A DNA stretch of 7,043 bases from Pseudonocardiales bacterium. GTDB taxonomy: Bacteria; Actinomycetota; Actinomycetes; Mycobacteriales; Pseudonocardiaceae. Where the stretch lies: NCBI GenBank assembly GCA_013695005.1, contig JACDBJ010000132.1, forward strand, positions 1 through 7,043, written 5' to 3'. The notes below the pieces were generated by a model. That model searched no databases and was not told the DNA's origin. It worked only from the letters and a program-made list of their open reading frames with translations. The translations under genes and the position numbers were made by a program. Within the stretch, counting starts at the first letter, position 1; each line of letters starts with the position of its first letter. Below, in pieces: positions 1 through 4,682 of the stretch.

Positions 1-1
1 G

Positions 2-241
2 GCCGGCAGCCCGGCGATCTACGTCGAGCGCGGCGGCCGCTCGCTGCTGAGCTTCACCGACGACACCGACGTGCTGCGGGCGGCGGCCGCGGCGCTGGCC
101 GGCGCGGTCCGGGAAGGCTGGCTGGGCACGCTTGCGGTCGAGCGGGCGGACGGGGTCGGCTCCTTGGGCAGCCACCTGGCCGAGGTGCTCACCGAGGCCG
201 GTTTCCGCGCCACCCCGAAGGGCCTGCGGCTACGCGCCTGA
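2..241 (+). CDS. lhr: C-terminal end of a Lhr-type large ATP-dependent DNA helicase (partial)
   Basis: Only the last 79 codons lie in the window; the gene enters from the left edge and stops at TGA 239–241. The reading frame shows YVERGGRSLLSF, then an Ala-rich helix, an AVERADG segment and the ending AGFRATPKGLRLRA. I recognise this pattern from the extreme C-terminus of actinobacterial Lhr (long helicase-related) proteins. Lhr is a superfamily 2 3'-to-5' DNA/RNA:DNA helicase of about 1500 residues with a large C-terminal domain, linked to DNA repair in mycobacteria. The helicase motifs are outside the window, so the call rests on the tail and on context: a Fpg/Nei glycosylase follows on the same strand, as lhr (Rv3296) and nei (Rv3297) are adjacent in M. 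tuberculosis. The last 12 bases overlap the end of the convergent DUF5990-like gene. Confidence 0.8.
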   Translation, partial: AGSPAIYVERGGRSLLSFTDDTDVLRAAAAALAGAVREGWLGTLAVERADGVGSLGSHLAEVLTEAGFRATPKGLRLRA

Positions 242-721
242 CCCACGCACCGCTGGCGGCGGTGCGACTGCCGACTCAGCTAACCAGCGCAGATCGGGCT
301 CGCGCACCCGCGCGCACCGAGGATTGCCGCAGCTGTCGGTCAGCGTGATCCGCCCGACCAGCACCGCGTCGCCGTCCGCCGCAGCGCGCAGCGCCGCGGG
401 CGCGACGTCGCCGAACATCAACTTCGCCCGCCGGAACATCGTGAACCGGCCCGCGTCATCGACGGTGCCCCAGCTCAGGTAGAGGAACCGGTCGCCGCGC
501 CGGCCGTGCACGAACGGCCCACCGACGTCGAGCGAGCCGTCCTCGACCAGCCGGGTGCGCACTTCGAAGCTCCACTGGGCCGACGCGGCGTCCGCGCGGA
601 CGAGATCGACCACGTCCTTGCCGCGTTGGACGCCGACGTGGACGTTGGCGTACCGCCGCCCCGCCGTGTCGGGCGCGCAGCTGCGCCCCGGCAGCTCGGT
701 CCCCTCGATGTGCACCCGCAT
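230..721 (-). CDS. DUF5990 family protein
   Basis: A 163-residue soluble protein resembling the actinobacterial DUF5990 family, whose function is unknown. It begins MRVHIEGTELPGRSC and carries HVGVQRG (about residues 28–34), GPFVHGRRGDRFLYLSWG (68–85), MFRRAKLMF (95–103) and DSCGNPRCARVR (129–140). These conserved-looking blocks suggest a compact beta-rich single domain; three cysteines (C15, C131, C136) are visible. There is no signal peptide or membrane segment. I chose ATG at 721 because family-like sequence starts there. A TTG seven codons upstream would overlap the small gene at 732–815 and adds nothing conserved. The Shine-Dalgarno for this ATG is weak, and the start lies 10 bases after the stop of that small gene, which suggests translational coupling. 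It converges with lhr and overlaps its last 12 bases. Confidence 0.85.
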   Translation of the reverse strand: MRVHIEGTELPGRSCAPDTAGRRYANVHVGVQRGKDVVDLVRADAASAQWSFEVRTRLVEDGSLDVGGPFVHGRRGDRFLYLSWGTVDDAGRFTMFRRAKLMFGDVAPAALRAAADGDAVLVGRITLTDSCGNPRCARVREPDLRWLAESAVAPPPAVRGSGA

Positions 722-731
722 GCTTGCGAGC

Positions 732-815
732 CTAGAGCGCAAGGAACGGAGCCAGCAGCACCAACAGCGCGATGATCGCCCACACGCTGAGCCCGGTCCA
801 GGTGTGTCGCCTCAT
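732..815 (-). CDS. 27-residue putative single-pass membrane micro-protein
   Basis: This is a short minus-strand frame from ATG 815–813 to TAG 734–732. The peptide has a basic start (MRRHTWTG) followed by about 18 strongly hydrophobic residues (SVWAIIALLVLLAPFLAL) that run to the stop, giving an N-in single transmembrane helix by the positive-inside rule. The main support is translational: a GGAGGTG ribosome binding site, complementary to the 16S rRNA 3' end, sits 8 bases before the ATG. That is the best-spaced strong site on this strand in the left part of the window. The gene ends 10 bases before the DUF5990-like ATG, so the two probably form an operon. It may be a membrane micro-protein in its own right, or a leader whose translation opens the next gene. 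I do not recognise a family. Length and lack of homology evidence keep confidence moderate. Confidence 0.6.
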   Translation of the reverse strand: MRRHTWTGLSVWAIIALLVLLAPFLAL

Positions 816-823
816 GCCGTCCA

Positions 824-828
824 CCTCC
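824..828 (-). promoter_or_regulatory. Strong Shine-Dalgarno for the 27-aa ORF
   Basis: On the minus strand this reads GGAGG (within ACGGAGGTGG), 8 bases before ATG 815. The extended GGAGGTG is fully complementary to the 3' tail of actinobacterial 16S rRNA. This site decides the call of the small gene, since it cannot serve the DUF5990-like start about 100 bases downstream. Confidence 0.75.
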
Positions 829-845
829 GTCTTGTACTGGTGGAG

Positions 846-851
846 ACGTTA
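846..851 (-). promoter_or_regulatory. Possible -10 element for the small ORF / DUF5990 operon
   Basis: On the minus strand this reads TAACGT, fitting the actinobacterial TANNNT -10 pattern. It would place a transcript start near 838–840, giving a leader of about 25 bases that contains the GGAGGTG site. No convincing -35 hexamer is visible at the expected distance, so this is a candidate only. Confidence 0.3.
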
Positions 852-874
852 GGTACGGCGGAGTGGTTTCGGAT

Positions 875-907
875 CGGGGATAACCCCGGGTAATTCCATA
901 GGGGTTA
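875..907. repeat. Nested inverted repeats in the divergent promoter region
   Basis: The 119-bp gap between the small minus-strand gene and the GNAT gene contains CGGGGATAACCCCG (875–888, 5-bp arms, 4-base loop). It also holds a second overlapping inverted repeat, TAACCCC (881–887) with GGGGTTA (901–907), with a 13-base spacer. The shared TAACCCC can pair with either partner, so the two hairpins exclude each other. This could be operator DNA for a divergent promoter pair or simply GC-rich coincidence. An 8-bp palindrome CCACGTGG follows at 914–921. Confidence 0.35.
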
Positions 908-934
908 GGGGACCCACGTGGTTGCCTGTCGCTC

Positions 935-1684
935 GTGCTGCCGCTGCCGCCTGCCGAGTACCCGCTGCTGCGCCCGTGGTTCTGGCCCGAGCGCCCCGGG
1001 CCGCTGGTGTACCCGCACGTCACGGCGACGGGCCACGGCCGCTGCCTGGTCGATCGGCTGCCCGGTCCGCGCACGGTGCTCGCCGAGGTCAGCGGCAACT
1101 ACAGCGTGCGTGGCGACGCCGACCACCTCACCGATCCGGCCGAGCCGATCAAGGGTTTCGTCGACGCGCCGGAGAAGTTCTGGCCGGCACTTCGTCGGCT
1201 CGATCCTAGCGCGCAGGTCTGGGAACGAGTGATCTTCGGGCTCCCCGGTGAACCGGCCGCGACGACGGCTCCGGCAGCCGAGGTTCGCCGGCTGGCCGAC
1301 GGCGACGAGGCCGTCGTGGGGGCGTTGAGCGACGATGTCGGCTGGATCGCATCCACGCTCGGCGGAGCCACCGGGTTGACGCACAGCGGGCTGGGTTGGG
1401 GCGCGTTCCTCGACGGCCGGCTGGCCTCGGTGGCGGTGCCGTTCTACCTCGGCGAGCGCTACACCGACATCGGCGTGGTCACCGAGCTGGAGTTCCGCGG
1501 CCGCGGGCTGTCCACCGCCTGCGCCGCGGAGGTCGTCGCCGACATCCGGCGCGCCGGCCGCATCCCCAGCTGGAGCACCAGTACGGACAACCCGGCGAGC
1601 CTCGGGGTCGCGCGCCGGTTGGGGTTCCGTCTGGTGCGCGAGGACCGGCTCTACGCGGTGCGCACGCCGGTGCCCGCCGGCTGA
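935..1684 (+). CDS. GNAT family N-acetyltransferase
   Basis: A 249-residue protein with a C-terminal GNAT fold. Acetyl-CoA binding motif A is VVTELEFRGRGLSTACAAEV at about residues 181–200, with the pyrophosphate-binding loop RGRGLS. It is followed by SWSTSTDNPASLGVARRLGF (212–231), the motif-B region with the Asn-x-x-Ser and LGF signature. The first ~110 residues are a family-specific extension. The layout resembles the GNAT_acetyltran (PF12746-like) group, whose substrates are mostly unknown; I cannot name the acceptor. The start is GTG 935: an in-frame stop at 899–901 precedes it and no other ATG/GTG/TTG lies between. No clear Shine-Dalgarno is seen. It sits between the DUF5990-like pair (divergent) and nei (same strand, 61-bp gap), so it interrupts the usual lhr–nei neighbourhood. 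It is cytoplasmic, with no signal sequence. Confidence 0.85.
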   Translation: MLPLPPAEYPLLRPWFWPERPGPLVYPHVTATGHGRCLVDRLPGPRTVLAEVSGNYSVRGDADHLTDPAEPIKGFVDAPEKFWPALRRLDPSAQVWERVIFGLPGEPAATTAPAAEVRRLADGDEAVVGALSDDVGWIASTLGGATGLTHSGLGWGAFLDGRLASVAVPFYLGERYTDIGVVTELEFRGRGLSTACAAEVVADIRRAGRIPSWSTSTDNPASLGVARRLGFRLVREDRLYAVRTPVPAG

Positions 1685-1703
1685 CCCGCCCCCACGGCGG
1701 ACC

Positions 1704-1727
1704 CGCATCGACCGATCGGTTGATGCG
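1704..1727. promoter_or_regulatory. 24-bp near-perfect palindrome upstream of nei (candidate operator)
   Basis: The left half CGCATCGACCGA and right half TCGGTTGATGCG are reverse complements except for one pair (G1710/T1721, which would be a G·U pair in RNA). The centre is 30 bp before the nei GTG and 32 bp after the GNAT stop. As DNA it has the size and symmetry of a dimeric-repressor operator (for example TetR type) and would cover the -35 region of a nei promoter. As RNA it is a 10-bp stem with a GAUC tetraloop but no U-tract, so it could instead be an actinobacterial U-less terminator for the GNAT gene. Confidence 0.5.
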
Positions 1728-1745
1728 CGGTGGCAGCATCGGGGG

Positions 1746-2555
1746 GTGCCCGAAGGCGACACCGTGTACCTGACCGGCAAGCGGCTCAACGCTGCGCTGG
1801 CCGGCCACCGGCTGCTGCGCGGCGAGCTGCGGCACCCGAGCCTGGTCGAGCACGACCTCGCGGGGCGAACCGTGCTGGCGGTCAGGACCGTCGGCAAGCA
1901 CCTGCTCACACAGCTCGACGACGGCAACACGCTGCACAGTCACCTGCGGATGGACGGCTCGTGGCACCTCTACCGCCCCGGCGACCGCTGGCGCGAGCCC
2001 ACCCACGCCGCCAGGGTCGTGCTGGCCACCGCCGAACGGGTCGCCGTCGGCTTCCGGCTGCACGACCTGAAGCTGGTACCCACCGCGCACGAGCACCGGC
2101 TCGTGGAGCACCTCGGCCCGGACCTGCTCGACCCCGGCTGGTCGCCGGAGCACGCGGCCGAGGGGCTACGCCGGCTGCTGGCCCAGCCGGACACGCCCGT
2201 CGGCCTCGCCCTGCTCGACCAGCGAGTCGTCGCCGGCGTCGGCAACCTCTACCGCTGCGAGGTGTGCTTCCTGCTGGGGGTGTCGCCGTGGGCACCGGTG
2301 TCCGCGCTGGCCGAGCCGGCGCGCGCCATCGACCTCAGCCGTGAGCTACTACTGCGCAACGCCGACCGCCCGCAGCAGTCCACCACCGGCGAGCTGGCAC
2401 GCGGCCGCCAGACCTGGGTGTACGGCCGCGGCGGGCAACCCTGCCGACGCTGCGGCACGCGGGTCATACGCGCAGAGCAGGGCGAGGACATCTACGCGCG
2501 GGTCGTCTACTTCTGCCCGCGCTGCCAGCCAGCGCAACGAACGGCACTCTCGTAG
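1746..2555 (+). CDS. nei: Fpg/Nei family DNA glycosylase / AP lyase
   Basis: A 269-residue base-excision repair enzyme that removes oxidised bases and nicks the abasic strand. After Met removal the N-terminal Pro2-Glu3 (MPEGDTV) supplies the catalytic nucleophile and acid. The VGKHLL block holds the conserved Lys51. The helix-two-turn-helix lies at about 151–182 (LLDQRVVAGVGNLYRCEV), and a C-terminal zinc finger uses C233, C236, C257 and C260 with VYFCPRCQ. All catalytic and zinc residues are present, so it should be active. MPEGDTV, rather than the Fpg-type MPELPEV, places it with the actinobacterial Nei branch (Rv3297-like). The GTG start at 1746 is fixed by Pro2. The leader has only a G-run, and CAGCAT ends 6 bases before the GTG, so translation may be leaderless. 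It lies downstream of lhr and GNAT and converges with pspA; its last six codons fall in the shared inverted repeat. Confidence 0.95.
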   Translation: MPEGDTVYLTGKRLNAALAGHRLLRGELRHPSLVEHDLAGRTVLAVRTVGKHLLTQLDDGNTLHSHLRMDGSWHLYRPGDRWREPTHAARVVLATAERVAVGFRLHDLKLVPTAHEHRLVEHLGPDLLDPGWSPEHAAEGLRRLLAQPDTPVGLALLDQRVVAGVGNLYRCEVCFLLGVSPWAPVSALAEPARAIDLSRELLLRNADRPQQSTTGELARGRQTWVYGRGGQPCRRCGTRVIRAEQGEDIYARVVYFCPRCQPAQRTALS

Positions 2556-2584
2556 AGCCCTATCGGACGAAAGTGCCGTTCGTT
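2536..2584. terminator. Bidirectional hairpin terminator between nei and pspA
   Basis: The left arm AACGAACGGCACT (2536–2548) is exactly complementary to the right arm AGTGCCGTTCGTT (2572–2584). After one mismatch the stem continues for four more pairs (2550–2553 with 2567–2570), leaving a 13-base loop. The left arm lies inside the end of the nei coding region, and the right arm ends 14 bases before the pspA stop. No T-run follows on either strand, as in many actinobacterial terminators. The position between two converging genes argues for bidirectional termination. Confidence 0.75.
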
Positions 2585-2597
2585 CGGGGACGGGCGG

Positions 2598-3410
2598 CTA
2601 CTCGGCCTGCTTCTGGCCCTGCGGGGTGGTCTGCGGCTGCGCGGGTGTGGCGGCGGGCTCGCCGGCGGTGACCTCGGGGGCCACCTTCCCGCCGGACATC
2701 GAGGCGCGGATCTGCTCGAGCCGCGACGCACCGGCCATGTCGACGGTGGCCTGCTGCACCTCGAGCATCCGGCCCTGCACCGAGTTCGACGCCAGCTCCG
2801 AGGCACCGATCGCGTTGGAGTAGCGCCGCTCGATCTTGTCCCGGACCTCTTCCAGCGACGGCGTGCTGCCCGGGGCGGCGAGCTCGGTCATCTGCTGCAG
2901 CGACTTGGCCGCCTGCTCCTGCATCTTGGCCTGCTCGAGCTGGCTGAGCAGCTTGGTCCGCTCGGCAAGCCGCTGCTGCAGGATCATCGAGTTGCGCTCG
3001 ACGGCCTGCTTGGCCTGCCCGGCCGCCTGCAACGCCTGGTCGTGCAGCGTCTTGAGGTCCTCGATGGACTGCTCGGCGGTGACGAGCTGGGTGGCGGAGG
3101 CCTGCGCGGCCTGCTCGTACTGCCCCGCCTTGGTCTCGTCACCCTTTGTCCGGGCGTCGTCGGCGAGCACGAGCGCCTGGCGGGCCGAGGCCTGCAATCG
3201 CTCCACCTCCCCGAGCTGGCGGTTGAGCTTCATCTCCAGCTGCCGCTGGTTGCCGATCACGGCCGCGGCCTGCTGCGACAGCGACTGATGCTGGCGCTGC
3301 GCCTCCTCCATGGCCTGCTGGATCTGCACCTTCGGGTCGGCGTACTCGTCAACCTTCGACGAGAAGAGCGCCATCAGGTACTTCCACGCCTTCACGAACG
3401 GACTGGCCAT
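2598..3410 (-). CDS. pspA: PspA/IM30 (ESCRT-III-like) membrane-stress protein
   Basis: A 270-residue protein of the PspA/Vipp1 superfamily, like the mycobacterial 35-kDa antigen Rv2744c. These proteins oligomerise on the inner face of the membrane and protect it under envelope stress. The N-terminus (MASPFVKAWKYLMALFSSKV) is an amphipathic membrane-binding helix. Residues about 27–215 are almost uninterrupted Gln/Ala/Glu-rich coiled coil, and the last ~35 residues are a Pro/Thr/Gln-rich disordered tail. The start at ATG 3410 is set by the family N-terminus; GGAGGAG lies immediately before it, an unusually short spacing. It follows clgR on the same strand with a 143-bp gap and converges with nei. 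In M. tuberculosis clgR and pspA form one unit with Rv2743c and Rv2742c. Neither downstream partner is present here, since nei takes their place. ClgR control is likely but no clear ClgR box is seen in the gap. Confidence 0.95.
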   Translation of the reverse strand: MASPFVKAWKYLMALFSSKVDEYADPKVQIQQAMEEAQRQHQSLSQQAAAVIGNQRQLEMKLNRQLGEVERLQASARQALVLADDARTKGDETKAGQYEQAAQASATQLVTAEQSIEDLKTLHDQALQAAGQAKQAVERNSMILQQRLAERTKLLSQLEQAKMQEQAAKSLQQMTELAAPGSTPSLEEVRDKIERRYSNAIGASELASNSVQGRMLEVQQATVDMAGASRLEQIRASMSGGKVAPEVTAGEPAATPAQPQTTPQGQKQAE

Positions 3411-3515
3411 CTCCTCCGCCTGTCTTCCTTCGCCTTCACCAGCGCGCCGCTTGTTCGAATGCGCGTCTACACGCCCATCGTGTCAGGGCCGCTGTGATGC
3501 CTCCACTGTGCCCCA

Positions 3516-3521
3516 AAGATA
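3516..3521 (-). promoter_or_regulatory. Candidate -10 element for pspA
   Basis: On the minus strand this reads TATCTT, matching TANNNT, in the 143-bp gap between clgR and pspA. It would start a transcript near 3509 with a leader of about 100 bases. No recognisable -35 is present. If real, pspA has its own promoter in addition to any read-through from clgR. Confidence 0.35.
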
Positions 3522-3533
3522 GCCGGATCCGCA

Positions 3534-3549
3534 GGGCGGGTGATCGCCC
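3534..3549 (-). terminator. Weak hairpin just after clgR
   Basis: GGGCG (3534–3538) pairs with CGCCC (3545–3549) around a 6-base loop, starting 4 bases after the clgR stop in the minus direction. The stem is only 5 bp and no T-run follows, so it may attenuate rather than end clgR transcription before pspA. It could also be chance in GC-rich DNA. Confidence 0.3.
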
Positions 3550-3553
3550 GTTC

Positions 3554-3850
3554 TCAGGCTGCGACGGCGGTGGCGAGCCGGAGCTCGGCCGTCTCGCCGG
3601 TGGGAGCGGGGACGAACTGCGGCTCGAGCGCCACCGCGGCGTCGGCCAAGAGATCGGGAAGCGGGAACTCGAGTGCGTCACAGATCGCTGCGAGCAGCTC
3701 GCTGGACGCCTCCTTGCGACCGCGCTCGACCTCGGACAGGTATCCCAGGCTCACCCGGGCCCGGCCAGAGATCTCGCGCAACGTACGACGACGCTCGTTG
3801 CGGGCACGGCGCAGGCTGCCGCCGATGGCTTCACGCAGCAGCAGGGTCAT
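3554..3850 (-). CDS. clgR: ClgR, XRE-family transcriptional activator of Clp protease genes
   Basis: A 98-residue Cro/C1-type regulator. The helix-turn-helix spans about residues 23–60 with LREISGRARVSLGYLSEVER, the recognisable ClgR signature, and the protein starts MTLLLREAIGGSLRRARNER. In Streptomyces, Corynebacterium and Mycobacterium ClgR activates clpP operons and other proteostasis genes, and in M. tuberculosis also pspA. The protein ends ATAVAA; in Streptomyces the two C-terminal alanines make ClgR a ClpP substrate, so feedback by proteolysis is expected. I chose ATG 3850 because AGGAGGT lies 6 bases before it and the homologous sequence starts there; the frame is open for another 60 codons upstream, but that Arg-rich stretch is not protein-like. 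It lies 133 bp after pgsA with its own control region containing a ClgR-type operator, and upstream of pspA. A cinA gene, often found between pgsA and clgR, is absent. Confidence 0.95.
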   Translation of the reverse strand: MTLLLREAIGGSLRRARNERRRTLREISGRARVSLGYLSEVERGRKEASSELLAAICDALEFPLPDLLADAAVALEPQFVPAPTGETAELRLATAVAA

Positions 3851-3905
3851 CCCGCACCTCCTCCATCTGGCCGGCCGCCACACCCCGATCGGCGCCCGTG
3901 CGGCA

Positions 3906-3911
3906 ACGGTA
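3906..3911 (-). promoter_or_regulatory. Candidate -10 element for clgR
   Basis: On the minus strand this reads TACCGT (TANNNT). A start near 3899 would give a 49-base leader and would place the centre of the upstream ClgR box near -60, a position used by class I activators. An alternative is GACAAT at 3951–3946, which abuts the box and would fit autorepression better. The sequence alone does not decide. Confidence 0.3.
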
Positions 3912-3951
3912 CCCACTCGCGGCGTCGGGCGGAGCCGCGACCACCATTGTC

Positions 3952-3965
3952 CGCCGACAGCGAAC
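3952..3965 (-). promoter_or_regulatory. ClgR operator (autoregulatory box)
   Basis: The minus strand reads GTTCGCTGTCGGCG, an exact match to the GTTCGC-N5-GCG pattern described for Streptomyces ClgR. The other strand, CGCCGACAGCG, also fits the CGCYNANRGCG core described for corynebacterial ClgR. It sits about 100 bp upstream of the clgR ATG, in the gap after pgsA, so ClgR probably controls its own gene. The pattern is recalled from the literature, not searched. Confidence 0.65.
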
Positions 3966-3983
3966 GCCGCGTGAGCCGCACGG

Positions 3984-4682
3984 TCACGGCGTCTCCGGCA
4001 CCGCTGCCGGTCCTGCCGGCCCAGTTGCACCTGCCGGCCCAGCTGCTCCGGCCGGCCCCGGAACGCCGGCAGCCCCCGCGGCTCGTCCGGCAGCCGCCCG
4101 CAACCGCAGTGCGCGGAACAGGTAGTCGAACCCGGTCACGATCGTGAGTACGAGCGCGGGGGCGAGCACCGCCCATCGCAGTGCGTCCACGATCAAGGGC
4201 ACCGGGATCAGCACGTGCAACGGCAGGACGTAGAGCCCGATCGCCACCGCCTGCAGGAATGCCTTGGCCTTACCGCCACGGCTGGCCGGGATGATCCCGT
4301 GGCGCAGCACCCAGAAGCGCAGCCCGGTGATGCCTACCTCCCGGACCAGGATCACGACCGTGATCCACCAGGCCAGCTCGCCCAGCATGCTGAGGCCGAT
4401 CAGCGCGGCGCCGATGAGCGCCTTGTCCGCGATCGGGTCGGCGATGGTCCCGAATGCGGTGACCAGCCCGCGGCGGCGGGCGATGTCGCCGTCGAGGCGG
4501 TCGGTGATCGAGGCGAGGGCGAACACACCGAACGCGGCGAACCGCAGGTTCGAGTCGCCGCCGTCCTCGGCGAGCAACATCACGACGAACACCGGGACCA
4601 GCAGCAACCGTAGCCCGGTGAGCATGTTGGCGATGTTCAGCACGCCAGGGGGCCCTGCGAGAGGTCGGCCGGCGGGCTCCAT
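3984..4682 (-). CDS. pgsA: CDP-diacylglycerol–glycerol-3-phosphate 3-phosphatidyltransferase with collagen-like tail
   Basis: A 232-residue integral membrane enzyme that joins CDP-diacylglycerol to glycerol-3-phosphate, giving phosphatidylglycerol phosphate, the precursor of phosphatidylglycerol and cardiolipin. The CDP-alcohol phosphotransferase signature D-G-x2-A-R-x8-G-x3-D-x3-D is complete at D64, G65, A68, R69, G78, D82 and D86. Hydrophobic segments lie at about 21–38, 47–60, 88–100, 104–116, 141–165 and 168–184. The last ~35 residues form an Ala/Gly/Pro-rich tail with seven perfect Gly-X-Y triplets (206–226), unusual for this enzyme. ATG 4682 overlaps the rimO stop as TGATG with GAGGA 7 bases before it, so translation is coupled to rimO. 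The frame stays open far upstream inside rimO, but that is shadow. It matches the position of M. tuberculosis pgsA3 (Rv2746c) and is followed by clgR. Confidence 0.93.
   Translation of the reverse strand: MEPAGRPLAGPPGVLNIANMLTGLRLLLVPVFVVMLLAEDGGDSNLRFAAFGVFALASITDRLDGDIARRRGLVTAFGTIADPIADKALIGAALIGLSMLGELAWWITVVILVREVGITGLRFWVLRHGIIPASRGGKAKAFLQAVAIGLYVLPLHVLIPVPLIVDALRWAVLAPALVLTIVTGFDYLFRALRLRAAAGRAAGAAGVPGPAGAAGPAGATGPAGPAAVPETP

Noticed and set aside
722..742. TTG start giving a 170-residue DUF5990 protein
   Set aside because: It overlaps the end of the 27-aa ORF, lacks a ribosome binding site, and adds residues (RSRLAS) not expected before the family-like MRVHIEGTELPG.
905..1930. 341-codon open frame on the minus strand
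   Set aside because: It lies opposite the GNAT gene and the start of nei, both with clear motifs. Its Arg/Pro/Ala/Gly-rich composition resembles no protein family.
3411..3553. A second ClgR box in front of pspA
   Set aside because: I looked for GTTCGC-N5-GCG and CGCYNANRGCG on both strands. GTTCGAATGCG (3453–3463) is only a partial resemblance with the wrong spacing.
3851..4030. 60-residue N-terminal extension of clgR
   Set aside because: It is Arg-rich and non-homologous, runs over the end of pgsA and the ClgR box, and the strong AGGAGGT site marks ATG 3850 as the start.
3494..4147. 217-codon plus-strand frame over clgR and the end of pgsA
   Set aside because: It is antisense to clgR, crosses an intergenic control region and shows no recognisable domain.
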